Assembly (NCBI GenBank): GCA_027603065.1
Contig: JADGJP010000023.1
Location: 1 to 64,000, forward strand
Reading direction: 5' to 3'
From: Geranomyces variabilis
Taxonomy: Eukaryota > Chytridiomycota > Chytridiomycetes > Spizellomycetales > Powellomycetaceae
DNA: 64,000 nucleotides
Positions within the stretch are counted from its first letter, which is position 1; every line of letters begins with the position of its first letter. The notes beneath the pieces were generated by a model. That model searched no databases. It was given only the letters and a program-made list of their open reading frames with translations, and was not told where the DNA came from. Of this stretch, positions 10,401-20,660 are shown piece after piece. The translations under genes were made by a program, and so were the position numbers.

Positions 10401-11055
10401 GCTTGGCGGCGGGGAGCTGGTTTCGCCCAAAGCTTGCGGGAGTAGGTAATAAGAGGATGTGGGAGATTACAGCGATGTGGGTGGCCGCAGATGAGAGGGG
10501 GCGACCTCCCTAGCTCTTTAAGAGAACGCGGGGCGAGGGAGTTTGTTGATTGTGAGCATGGCGGGCGGGGCGCCGGAGGAGGGGTCCTCACATCTTTCGT
10601 TCCCCACGAACTGCAGGTCGGAAAGCCGCAACGACGGACGTGCACAGTGCAGCGGCTGCCACGTACAAGAAAAAGCATATAAAAAAAACAACACGACACG
10701 ACGCACGGAGGCGCCTGCTCAGTGCTCTTCTGCTGGGGCGGCGGGGGCCTCCCTCGTTCGACGGACGGCTGATGAGGCTCGTTCGATGGATCGTTTTCTT
10801 CGCCGCGATCCGATTGTTGTTGCTGCTCAGCTGCTGCCCGTCTTGTTTTGGAACAAAGAATCCCGGAACGTCGCTCCACACAGAAACTGCCACGAAAAAT
10901 CAAAAACAACAAAAACCCAGGAAGGCTTTTAAAGCAACCGCACAGCCACACACTCGGTCAGAGGGGCCAAACAACTCAAGTTCAAGTTCAGGATGTATTT
11001 GTTGTGCAACAGACAGACAGACAGAGAGCGAGGCATATATGGGGTTCTAGTGGGA
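10401..11055. other. Promoter region of the ABC exporter
   Basis: 655 nt between the 3' end of the SDR gene and the ABC start, both on the minus strand. It carries an AT-rich 'aagcatataaaaaaaacaac' and purine/pyrimidine-biased stretches. Several open frames cross it on both strands with low-complexity translation and no family resemblance; I do not call a gene. Confidence 0.4.
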
Positions 11056-12076
11056 CTACACGGCGATGAAGCGTCCGCCAGAAGCTTGGATGGTCTGAGC
11101 TGTGATCCACTCGCCGTCCGAACTGCACAGGAACGCCGTAATCTGCAAAACGATGGGGTTAGCCAAAGCAGCTGGGTGAGGCCTCTTGTCTCCCTGCCAG
11201 CCCCCCCCCCCCAAGTCACTTCCACCACTCACGTTGGCAATGTCTTGCGGCACGGCAATCCTCTTGAGCAGCGTCTCGTTCGCTGCCTTGACTTTGATCG
11301 CGGGACCAAACTGCGACACCACGTCGTTGTACATGTCTGTCTCCGTGTTGCCAGGAGAGACAGAGTTCACCGTGATCTTGCGCTTGCCGCCGAGCTGTAT
11401 GACCAACCGAGAAAAACGCGACGGTCAGGGCAGGCATGAAGGCATGAGGGCAAGAAAAAGAGCCCCAGAGATGTGCGCACACCCAAATCACCTCGGAAGC
11501 CCACGCCCTCGCCAGAGACTCCACCGCCGACTTTGAAGCCCCGTAGGCGCTGGTGTACGCGTGCGCGGTGCGGTTGCTTCCGGTGGTGATGCAGACCACG
11601 CGGCCGTTGTCGCGGATGTGGGGAAAAGCCGCTTGGGTGGTCAAGAACACCGACTTTGTGTTGACGCGGAACACGAGGTCGTAAGTGTCCTCGGTGATGT
11701 CCTCGAGCATGCCCATCGAGAGCATGCCCGCGTTGTTGACGAGGATGTCGATGTGCGAAAAGTGAGCGACTGTCGCATCAATGAGCGCCTTTGCTCCGGC
11801 CGCGTACGACACGTCCGCCTGCACCGCAATGGCGTCGCTACCCAGAGCCTTGATCTCGTCGACGAGCGCCGCCGCTTTCTTGTTGGACGCGTCCGAGACG
11901 TAGTTGATGACGACGTGGGCGCCGGACGCTGCAAGGGTGAGAGCGATCGACTTGCCGATTCCGCGGGCGCCTCCAGTGACGACGGCTACTTTGCCCTTGA
12001 GGGAAGGGTATCGGGCCAGCTGGGCGGCGGCGTCTGTGGCAGCGGGAGCAGTGGTGGCGACGTCAGCGGTGGTCAT
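11056..12076 (-). CDS. Short-chain dehydrogenase/reductase (FabG-like)
   Basis: Three exons; introns 11395-11491 and 11143-11232 leave 834 nt, 277 aa. The classical SDR signature is complete: cofactor motif 'TGGARGIGKS' (TGxxxGIG) near residue 33, 'NNAG' after 'HIDILV', Ser in 'TTGSNRTAH', and catalytic 'YGASK' (YxxxK). A C-terminal 'DGEWITAQTIQASGG' matches the usual end of 3-ketoacyl-ACP-reductase-like SDRs. It would use NAD(P)H to interconvert a hydroxyl and a ketone. The first ~28 residues are Ala/Thr-rich and precede the domain. It lies in the same orientation as the ABC gene and the second SDR, and is a plausible oxidoreductase of the terpenoid cluster. Substrate unknown. Confidence 0.9.
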
Positions 12077-12706
12077 GATGGAAAGTGATGGAATGTGATG
12101 GAGTCGAGGAGAAATGTGACGGGACTGGTGGGAATGAGAGAGGGCGAGGGAGAGAGCTCGGTGCTGTAAATAAGAAGGCGACCGGCCCAAGTGAATTTTA
12201 AGTTTCAGCTTCGAGGCAGGAGGCGGAGCAGGCAGCGAGCCGGGAGCCGGGAGCCAAACGTGGGGATGAGGCTGAAGCTGCTAGCGCCATGGCTCAGATG
12301 ATGCTGCTGGTGGTGATGCTGATGGATGATGCACTACTGACTGGTGCCGGTCGACAACGGGTCGACAACGGGCGGTGGTGCGTGGGCCGAGCTCGCGCTG
12401 TCGGGAACGAGCGAGCGGGAAACTGCCGTGTGCGCAGTGTGGCGCAGTGTGGCCTGTCGAACCATCGGACTGTGGCCACAAAAACCGACAGGTGGCATCC
12501 ACAGAACCACCCACCACCTTGAGCACCATGCGAGGTCGAGCGCAGGCAGGTGATTGGGACACGCTTGCCGTAGCCACTCCACGAAACGATAGAAGCTGAA
12601 AGCTCAACCTCGACTGATTGCATGACCCCCCCATTCTCGGCACATAGAGTCATGATAAACCAATATGATTCTTTCGAAAGTGATGTCTATATTCATATGA
12701 CTAAAA
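12077..12706. other. Intergenic, SDR promoter
   Basis: 630 nt between two minus-strand SDR genes. It holds small direct repeats ('gtcgacaacggg' twice near 12350, 'cgcagtgtgg' twice near 12435) and no convincing gene. Open frames on both strands are shadows of a GC-biased stretch. Confidence 0.45.
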
Positions 12707-13929
12707 CTAGCGTTCCGCCGCGTTCGAAAACTCTTCACCGCCACCCGGGTTGATAAGCTCAGGCCTCGGGTTGCGCATTCCAGCGTCCAAACGAACGGTG
12801 GTTCCATTCATCATGCTGTTCTCAACGAGCTGCACGACCAGGCTTGCGAACTCGTCCGGCCTACCGAGACGCGGAGGAAACTCGTGCGGCTTCGCGTCCT
12901 TGGTGAGGAATCCTGCGGACATTGGGGTGTCTGTGCAACGAAATAGGGTTAGGCATTGTCATCTGCCGGCAGAGCAAACGAAACTCACAGAACACGCCGG
13001 GAGCGATGGCGTTGAAGCGGATGCCGTATCGCGAGAGGTCTCGTGCCATTGGGAGTAGCATGGCCGAGATCGCCCCTTTGGTGCCCGCGTACCCGACCGC
13101 GCCCATCTGTCCGTCGCTCGATGCTAAACTCGAAGCCTGGATGAAGACTCCACGCTCTTCGTCCTCGTTGAACGGCTCCTGATCGACCATGCGCAGTGCG
13201 ACTTTCTGGGTCACAGAGAATGTGCCGACGAGGTTGACTTCAATCATGCTCCTGAAGTCCTTGACCGTTTGGAGGCCCCAGAACCCATACTCGCCCTCCC
13301 TCGCGGCCGTCTGACAGAGAAACATTGAAGTCAGCGCATTTTGCTGCTGACTGCCGTGGATGTAGAGCTTACCAATCCCGCGCGAATAATCCCTGCGCAG
13401 TTGACGCAGCCAGCAATCCGACCAAATCGCTCAAACGCCTTTCGCACCCCTTCCTGGACCGATTCCTATGTCGAAACGCGACCGGTTAGACTCAGTCAAC
13501 ATTGCGGTCAGGCACGGTAAGGAATGATCCGACTTACCTCCGATGCGACGTTCACGGGGCCCGGGAAGTACACTGAATCTTTACCGAGCTCCAACACAAG
13601 CTGCTCGCTTCATACAGGAATGCTATCAGTCAAGCGCCAATGAACGCCAGAACCGTCCAAACTTACGCCTCGGCGACACCGACATCGAAAATCTGGTTAA
13701 ATTCAAAAAGGGTGAGCTGCATGGCGTCGCCATTGTGCGTCAAGGACTTCCAAGGACGCTGTTCGTTACCACAAGCTTTCCTCCAATGCCGGCGAACGTC
13801 CGGACGACTCCTTCTCCCAGGCCGTTGGCTCTGCGGGAGCCGAGGGTTCAGTGGTCTGGCTCAGAAGCTCACACAGGCCGGCGGCGCTCACCCTCCAGTG
13901 ACAATGAAAGCGTTTCCTTTAATTTGCAT
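12707..13929 (-). CDS. HSD10-like short-chain dehydrogenase
   Basis: Seven exons; introns 13831-13891, 13693-13769, 13608-13666, 13466-13537, 13311-13372 and 12931-12988 leave 834 nt, 277 aa. It starts 'MQIKGNAFIVTGGANGLGEG' (TGxxxGxG cofactor loop), then 'KLVIFDVGVAEAE', 'CVNCAGI' (NAG motif with Cys), 'IQASSLASSDGQMG' and catalytic 'YAGTKGA' (YxxxK). It ends with 'NGTTVRLDAGMR', typical of type-II 3-hydroxyacyl-CoA dehydrogenase (HSD17B10) relatives. These NAD-dependent enzymes oxidise hydroxyacyl-CoA or steroid/alcohol substrates. Six introns in 1.2 kb is dense for this window. It is divergent from the acyltransferase gene, with 438 nt between starts. In this setting it may oxidise a terpene alcohol, but a housekeeping fatty-acid role cannot be excluded. 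Confidence 0.88.
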
Positions 13930-14367
13930 TTTGCGGTGCTGTGTTTTTCGTTGTAACTGGGATGATGAGTGCAGCGCGAACGGGGCGGGAAGAAATATAT
14001 AGCAAATGCGCTTCAGCAGGAGTGGCGCAGCAAGCTGTCGAACGAGGCCGGTCTCCCCAAAGAGGAGCTGAATGAACAGGCGAGACAATCTCGTACGTTT
14101 TTTGTTTGCTCTAAGCCACTGCCAGTCTGTCGGTTTTGCATTCGCGACACAAACAATGAAGTGCTGTGTTCATCATTCTGGTTGCACATAGAAGAGGACT
14201 CCAGATCTCAGTGAGTCAACGGGATGTCGCACGTCGCATGGTCTTGCATCAAGGTTTCTGCTCGTCTCAGAGCGCTAGCCCAACCATCCCCGAGGTGGAC
14301 GCAGACGGGATGCAGTATATAGCAAGCGTCTTCGCATGTCTCTCGCCCTGAACCTCCAGCTCAAATC
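13930..14367. promoter_or_regulatory. Divergent promoter, HSD10-like SDR / acyltransferase
   Basis: The 438 nt between two divergent starts contains two TATA-like boxes: 'tatatagc' at about 13996 (read as 'gctatata' on the minus strand, 65 nt before the SDR ATG) and 'tatatagc' at about 14316 (50 nt before the acyltransferase ATG). The layout suggests shared regulation; motifs were read by eye. Confidence 0.5.
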
Positions 14368-16275
14368 ATGTTCGACGCGGAATCATCTTTCAACAAGTAC
14401 AACGCGTCTGCCGAAAGCGCCGGCAACTCAAAGTGGAAGTCGTGGCTTCCCGGCAGAAACATCACGCCCACTCGTGAAGGGGAAGCAACGACGAGGCAAA
14501 AGATTGTCTATCTCGAAGGGCTGCGTGGCGTCGCGGCACTCATGGTGGCAGTATCGGTGAGAGCAACGTTACCTCCGAGAATCGATTTTCACGGCGTGGT
14601 TGCTCTTACGTTTATCGTGTCTCTGCAGCACTATGTAGAAGCTACAATCATGTACAGCCCGGCCCATGCAGAGAATGTCACGCAGAATCAATCGAGATTC
14701 TGGAAGTAAGCGCACGGCTACTCCGCGTCGAAAGCCATGTCGGACCAATCTCATCTCCTTTTCATTCAGCTTATTCTACAATGGACACTGGGCCGTCACA
14801 ATCTTTTTCCTGCTTTCCGGCCGCGTGCTGCCGCTCGGCATATTTTCGTCGCCAAGTCCCGTCCGCACCACCGCTGCCGCTGCCTTCCGACGACCGTTCC
14901 GTCTCGCTCTCCCAGTCGTGGCCGCCTCGATCATTGTAATCATTGCGGGCGCCGGCGGTGCATGGAAACATCTGGCTGCTGCCGACATCATCTTTGCAAC
15001 GCCTTTTTGGTCAGCGGTAGCTCCAGATCACACCGCTTTCGGAGGGCTGGGAGGATTCATCATTTACATTTCGAACTTGGTGAGCGAGCGAGCGAAATGG
15101 CGCGTCTCATTGGCCTATTAGGTGTCTCCTAACAATGTGCCAAAGCTCACACGACCAAGCGCGTCCGTCATGGAAGCTGCGGCTCTTTCGAAGCTGTACC
15201 CGCTGGGCGTCATTTGTAAGTGTTGTGACTCGAAGCTCTTGTCTTTCCAATTGACTGAACCTGTGAACTTTTTTACTATAGGGACCATTCCGTTGGAATA
15301 CCTCAACTCAAACTTCGTGTACCTTTTCGCCATCATTATTCTCGGCGTGGCGCCCGACGATCACCGCAAGCGACGCTTTGGTCTCTACGCCGTGATGATA
15401 TTCTACCTCTGGTGGAACACCTCTTGGACCGCCACCTTCTTTATGGGCATGGTGCTCGCCGACCTGACCGTCTCGGGCCGCATGGCCACATGGCGCCTGC
15501 AGCTCGGGCACTTGAAGGGAAACCTGATGGCTGTTCCCTTGCTGGTGTTTGCGGTCGTGCTGCTGACCGTCGGAGGCGTGTCCCGCGGCGTCGACGAAGG
15601 AACCAACTCCTGGGTGGTGCGCACACGTGTTTCGACAGCGGTGCCGTCCCCCGTTCCGAGCCTAACCATCCCTGTCCGCAATCCCCCAGATCTACCACGG
15701 CGTCAAGGGCTTCGAAGGAGGGCCGGCGCAAGTGACAGAGCCGACCACCTCAGTCACTATTTCTGCCGCGCTTTCGCTCATCGCAATCGAGTTCAGCCCT
15801 GCGATGCAGTGGATCTTTTCCTCGCCACCGATCGCGTTCCTCGGCAAAATCTCGTTCGGCCTCTATCTATTACACGGAATCACCCTTCTGGGCGTCATGC
15901 CTCACTACTTTTCTTACGCTGACGAACGTATGAGCTTCTGGGGCATGTGGATCTCTGGCCTCGTAATTTTCCTGCTGCTGGCGGCTGCTCAAGGGTGAGA
16001 GGTGTCTGCCCACGACCAGAATACTTTCAGCCTCACTAAAGCACCGAAACCTCCAATCTAGAACCATATTCTACGTTGCGATCGACAAGACTAGCGTGCG
16101 GTTCGCAAGGTGGCTCCATCAAGCTCTGTTCGCTAAGCCGATGCATCGCAGCCTGCGATTCGGAAAGCAAGCAACTGTCCCTCGGGCGGACGACGGGCAG
16201 AGCGAGATTGCAATTTCGACTGTAGGCCGGGCAGAGAGGACCAACGGATTGGACGCTTGGAGCGCAGGGCGGTGA
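14368..16275 (+). CDS. Membrane acyltransferase, acyltransferase-3 family
   Basis: Seven exons; introns 14557-14628, 14706-14769, 15080-15145, 15216-15281, 15617-15689 and 15995-16061 leave 1500 nt, 499 aa. The hallmark 'YLEGLRGVAALMV' near residue 50 and 'FYNGHWAVTIFFLLSGRVL' (containing the family's conserved His and 'FFLLSG') identify the OafA/acyltransferase-3 family. Several hydrophobic segments follow, including 'NLMAVPLLVFAVVLLTVGG' and 'ISFGLYLLHGITLLG', the usual late 'YLLH' motif. The tail from about residue 430 is polar and cytosolic-looking. These multi-pass enzymes move acyl groups onto sugars, lipids or secondary metabolites; fungal terpenoid clusters often use one for a final acylation. 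The third intron could end earlier, at 15121, adding 8 residues; the later end has a good 'ctaac' branch site. Confidence 0.88.
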
Positions 16276-16751
16276 ACAATAAAATGGCACGTTCCTCATA
16301 CAAATCTTGCCAGCTCTATGATTTTGTTTTGTGGTCCCGTGGGATGTAAAGCCCGTCTCAGAGAGGGCAGGACGGCGGATTACAGAGCAACGAGTCGCTG
16401 GTTCAAGTGCGCTGTGGGCGATGGGCTGTTGAAAAAGTGGGGTCTCCCGACTCTGCTCTGCCCAGCTGTGTTAGCAGCTGCGGCAGAGCCGGGGGCGCGG
16501 GCGTGCCGCGATGTGGTTAAGCACGCACCTACAAGACAACTAGAAGCAAGCCTACAAGGAAGGGTGATATGAGTGCGGAAAAGTGCGGAGGGTGGGAGGG
16601 GAAGTTTCGACTATGCCACAATGTGTAGGAGAAACTACTACGATGAAGAGAAGAAGAGCGCTGAGCGCCCCTATCCATATATTTATACCCCGCGCATGAG
16701 CGAGCTCATTTGTCTGTCAGCTTCTACTCACCATCCCGCAAGACCACCACC

Positions 16752-16982
16752 ATGAGCCTCCCCAAGCCCCCCGCACACACACCCCTCTTCCCAATCGATC
16801 AGCGCATAGCGTATCCAGCGAATTCAGGAAGGGTTAGACGCGTAACTGTTCAGTCGAAAGCAAGTCGCAAAAGGTACACCTCCCAGAGACCAACTCGATT
16901 GAGCTCTGGCAAACGCCAGTCTGCTCACAAAGCTTCGCCATGCGTCGGCGCATGCAGCAGGTGCATGCATCTCATCAGTTGA
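16752..16982 (+). CDS. Short ORF behind a good promoter, possibly a gene remnant
   Basis: The 919-nt stretch 16276-17194 has no recognisable gene, but at 16676-16687 there is a TATA-like 'catatatttatacc' followed 70 nt later by an ATG in strong context ('ccaccaccatgag'). The open frame has 76 codons ('MSLPKPPAHTPLFPIDQ' then basic, Ser/Arg-rich) and resembles no family. It could be the first exon of a lost or multi-exon gene, a leader of a non-coding RNA, or chance. The rest of the gap shows nothing I can support. Confidence 0.2.
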   Translation: MSLPKPPAHTPLFPIDQRIAYPANSGRVRRVTVQSKASRKRYTSQRPTRLSSGKRQSAHKASPCVGACSRCMHLIS

Positions 16983-17194
16983 CCCCGGTCAGGGCTCGTG
17001 GAGTGGCCGCGCAGAAGCGGCCCTGGCGGTGGTCGCGAAGGAAAATCTTTTCCGAACAGATGGCTTACGAAGGCAAGTCTGGCAAGTCTGGCAATCCCGA
17101 ATGTGGAACAGGCGGGATAATCCGTCCAATCAAAAGTCCAACAAAAGTCCATTTATGTATAACGCCAATCGAGTGTGTACAGGGGAAGGGGATC

Positions 17195-18620
17195 CTATAG
17201 TGCGTTTCCCTCGCTACTATGGGTCGTCGAAGAAGGAGTGTGCGCCGAGCCGGCGTTGCAGAGCATCGCATCGTGCTGATTGAGAACAGCAGTTCCGCCG
17301 GGGAGCGAGTGGATGAGGCTGATCAAGGCGTCAACGGCGCTCATCAGTCTTTCGCGCTCGCTCTTCAGAAAAACGATATATTCGGCGGTCTTGATCATGA
17401 TTGTGCTCTTGTTGGCCTTTGTGGGGATTCGAACGCCGTCCACCATCGTTGGCTCCTGGTCGTCGGTCTGAGCGTCGTCTTTGCCGAGGCCGGACGTGCC
17501 CGAAGCGGACTGGGTGCGCACACGCGCCGCGTTAAAAGCTTGCTGGATCAGGGCTTGATCCATCGCAGGGACGAGATCGCGAAGAGCTTCGATGCTGGTG
17601 GTGAGCGTGGATCTGTAGCGGCGCTCGATGTCGTTATGGTTTCCGCGCTGCGGCATTCTTGCTGCCGGTGGCTTGGTGCGGTCCCAGTCCTTGCGCGAAG
17701 CAGAATGGGCGGGCACTGCGGGAGGAAGGGTGAAGGGGACCTGGGCGGCCATCAGTCGGGGCGATGCCTCGGAGGCGACACCGAGGGTTCGGTCTGGCGT
17801 GGTTTCGGGAGTGGGGAGGTGGATGGAATGCGCGGCGCGCCAGTCCGATGCGGCGGGTATTTTGGTTAGGGTCGGCGCAAAGTAACCGAGTGACTCGTGA
17901 TGCGGCGGGTCCAGCTGCTCGACTGGCGTTGCCAAGCCCATGTTTCTTGCAGGGTCGGTGGGGAGGTGGGACGATCCGTTCATCAGGAGGTCGCCAAGGT
18001 ACGAGTAATTTGGGTGGGACGCCCCCGCGGTGGAGGCGGTTGGGGGCGGCTGGGAGCGGATCGAAGCGATCGCGGAACGCGCGACGGCGATCGCCGCGTA
18101 GAGCTCGGCGACGCCGGGGTATCTCTCGTCCGGAACTGCGAGAGCGCCGGTCAAGTCCATGTTGGACGGCAGCTCCATTTCCCCGCATGATGGTGGCGGA
18201 AAGAAAGCCGGTGTAGAGAGGTCTCCAAAATGGGAAAAGCCGGTCGCCATGCCGGTCAGCGTGTCGTACGAGATGGATTCTGAACCGGCGGCGGCGGAGT
18301 TGGTTTCGGCAGCGTCGGAAATCTCGTTGAGGTTAAAGTCGAAAGAGGTTGGGGATTGCTGCAGGTGAGAGGCCACGTCATCCATAGGGTCGCCGACAGC
18401 TCCCGGAGTCTGTGCGGTATCGAGCGAACGTTCGATGAAGAAAGGGTCTTGGAGGTCCCTGCCCGATCCTGCGTTGGCCTCCGGGATGTTGCTGAAAGCG
18501 GGATCAAGGTGCAGGTGGTGCTGGGCGGTGCCGGCGGACGTGGGGGTTGAAGGCGCGGTGCCGGTGGCGCTACATCGCTGTTGCGGTTGCGGTTGCTGTT
18601 GCTGTTCGTGTTGCTGTTCG

Positions 18621-18683
<63 letters not shown>

Positions 18684-18745
18684 AACTGGCGGCTTAACGA
18701 AAGCAGGAGCTCCTTGTCGAACGGCTTGCTGTTGGCTATCGTCAT
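17195..18745 (-). CDS. SREBP-type bHLH transcription factor with polyQ tract
   Basis: Single exon, 516 aa. The basic-helix-loop-helix is near residues 345-440: basic region 'HNDIERRYRSTLTTSIEAL', where the Tyr in 'ERRYR' is the mark of SREBP-like factors (most bHLH proteins have Arg), then a long loop of about 50 residues and helix 2 'NKSTIMIKTAEYIVFLKSER' running into a leucine-zipper-like segment. Residues about 20-57 are a near-pure glutamine tract. The rest is Ser/Pro/Ala-rich and probably a transactivation region. No membrane helices follow the bHLH, so it is not a membrane-tethered sterol sensor. Fungal SREBP-like factors control sterol, hypoxia or filamentation genes. Its place between the acyltransferase and the terpene synthase makes it the candidate cluster regulator. 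Confidence 0.88.
18587..18681 (+). repeat. CTG/CAG trinucleotide tract
   Basis: Nearly pure 'ctgttg' hexanucleotide run (CAG/CAA on the coding minus strand) encoding about 20 consecutive Gln plus interrupted flanks with His-Glu and Pro. Such tracts are length-variable between strains. Confidence 0.9.
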
Positions 18746-19378
18746 TATTGCATTTCCCGCGGATTTAGCGAATAGAGTTGATTCGGCAACGGAGGTTGGT
18801 ATAGGGTTGTGCTGGTATCCGAGAGCTTGCTACGTGTCAGGGTGATTCGGAGACGTGGCGTGAGGTCCTAGTTTTAACGGACGAGAAACCGTTCTGGATG
18901 AGTGCTGTTGCGCTCGTGGGCTGAGTCTGCTGCTGCACAGCTCTGGCGTCCGCTCAGGGTTCAGAAGGAGGGCGTCGAGAAGGTGTATGCCAAGAAGCTT
19001 TCGTGGGCCTCATCATGGTGAGAGAGAGAGTCAGAGACGGCGCTCGCGCGTATGTACATCATCAATTGCTGAGCGCGGAAGCGCCAGCGAATGGCAGGCC
19101 GCTCGTTCGATCACTCTCATGGTGCGGCACACGACCGGCTACAATGGTGGAAAGGTGGTGGGCGAAACGAACGAACGTGCGGCCGGCTTGGACGGGAGAC
19201 AGGTATCCTACACGAGCTGGACGGGGCGGGTGGGGGGCCCGGCAGGCAAGATAAAAAGTCAACGGGGAGTACTGCCAGCTCCTCATCTGCACGGCGCATC
19301 AACTCCCCACGAAACCACAGCAAACGGACTCAGCGGGTCTCTCCAATCTCCATTCTTCCTCGAGCAACAACCACAGAA
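18746..19378. promoter_or_regulatory. Divergent promoter, bHLH factor / Dabb gene
   Basis: 633 nt between divergent starts. A 'gataaaaag' stretch at about 19250 lies some 130 nt before the Dabb ATG. No further gene is supported; the overlapping open frames here are short and compositionally random. Confidence 0.4.
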
Positions 19379-20008
19379 ATGCCTCTCCAGCACACAGGTT
19401 TGTAAATCAATAATCTAGCTGTTTTTTCCAAAGATTTCAAACCCTGACAGATCTTGTCTTTTTTATCGTAGTCTACATCAAGCTGAAGCCGTTTGTCACG
19501 GAAGAGCAAGGCCAGGACATGATCCAGGACCTTCGGAAGATGGCTGAGCACCCCCTCGTCCTGAACGGCTCAGCCGGAGCCAACGTCCACTCGAGGAACC
19601 GCGGCTACCAGTACGGTGAGTTTCTCTTTTTTGACTTGAAGCGTGGTGGGTGGCTGGTGATCGTACGACGGACGGCTGGGACTTGGGCGTCACGGAACAC
19701 AGAAACGTGGTGGTTGGGACTTGGGCGTCAAGGAACACAAAAGCGTGGTAGTTGGGACTTGGGCGTCAAGGAACACAGAAGCGTGGTGGCTAGTGATCGT
19801 ACGATGGACGGCTGGGACTTGGGCGCCAACGCCGTCAAGGAACACAGAGATTGATATTTTGGGCCCTCCTCCGCTTTTAGCAATGTGCTTCTCGTTCCAG
19901 AACGCCGAAGACGAGCAGGCGTTCGAGCACGGCGCAGAGTCGAAAGAGTTTATCAAGAAGTTTGGCATGTTTTACGAAGACACCATCGTCGTCGACTACC
20001 ATTTCTAG
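19379..20008 (+). CDS. Dabb (stress-responsive A/B barrel) domain protein
   Basis: Three exons; introns 19398-19471 and 19616-19880 leave 291 nt, 96 aa. The spliced product starts 'MPLQHTVYIKLKPFVTEEQG' and runs through 'LRKMAEHPLVLNGSAGANV', 'YQYAMCFSFQNAEDEQAF' and ends 'FYEDTIVVDYHF'. This is the Dabb pattern: an opening strand with 'H.V.IKLK', a central 'G.N', and a closing '...D.IVVDY.F'. The family forms small dimeric alpha+beta barrels; members include plant olivetolic acid cyclase and bacterial cyclase or monooxygenase-like proteins, but most are uncharacterised. Lying beside the terpene synthase, it may act on the cluster product. The second intron is unusually long for this genome and carries a minisatellite. 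Confidence 0.82.
19641..19855 (+). repeat. Intronic minisatellite
   Basis: Inside intron 2 of the Dabb gene a unit containing 'gggacttgggcgtc' and 'aaggaacaca' recurs about four times with a period near 38-40 bp. A larger unit starting 'gtgatcgtacga' recurs at 19658 and 19793. Copies are nearly identical. Confidence 0.8.
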
Positions 20009-20312
20009 AGATTACAGATGATCATTGCCGCCTTACCCCCCTCCCCTCCCCACTACCCCATTTTACATATTGAAAGCACATAGAAAATAAAAACAAGCTC
20101 AAATCAAACACAGTGGGGTTCCCTTCCCTCTTATGGGCATCGGACAACGCCCTCCTCCAAGTGATGAGTTCGTGGGTCGTTTTCTTTTGGGAGCTGCTCC
20201 CTTGTTAGAGTTGTCTTTTGTCACGACAAGCCTCCGAGCAAGCGCGCGACCTGTACACCTGTACACAAGGCTTTCTGGGGAAACCGCAGGATCCACACGC
20301 TTCTTGATGCAG

Positions 20313-20377
20313 ACCTCCTAACGCAGTGATTGTACGATGCCATCGTCAACAGTGCGTGGTCGGTCGGTCAGTTGGTC
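20313..20377 (+). repeat. 65-bp direct repeat, copy 1, at an assembly gap
   Basis: Starts 'acctcctaacgcagtg' and ends 'gtcagttggtc'. It is identical base for base to 20473-20537 on the other side of the N run. Confidence 0.95.
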
Positions 20378-20471
20378 NNNNNNNNNNNNNNNNNNNNNNN
20401 NNNNNNNNNNNNNNNNNNNNNNNNNNNNNNNNNNNNNNNNNNNNNNNNNNNNNNNNNNNNNNNNNNNNNNN
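20378..20471. other. Assembly gap (94 N)
   Basis: A run of undetermined bases between two identical 65-bp sequences, in the convergent 3' region of the Dabb and terpene synthase genes (20009-20660). The identical flanks suggest that two contig ends overlap and the gap may not be real sequence. No gene is seen in the rest of this intergenic stretch. Confidence 0.95.
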
Positions 20472-20472
20472 T

Positions 20473-20537
20473 ACCTCCTAACGCAGTGATTGTACGATGC
20501 CATCGTCAACAGTGCGTGGTCGGTCGGTCAGTTGGTC
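20473..20537 (+). repeat. 65-bp direct repeat, copy 2, at an assembly gap
   Basis: Identical to 20313-20377, offset by 160 nt across the N run. Confidence 0.95.
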
Positions 20538-20660
20538 GGTGGGCCACACAAAACATGCAAGAGGAAGTTAACCGACAGCATATGAATATTTCAAAGAAAA
20601 GGAGGGTAACCACACACTCAATCTATATAACATTTTGTCCCTCTCTCCGTCGCTCCGTCT

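Noticed and set aside
16390-16415. Possible B-box of a Pol III gene ('ggttcaagtgc')
   Set aside because: Only a partial match and no cloverleaf can be folded.
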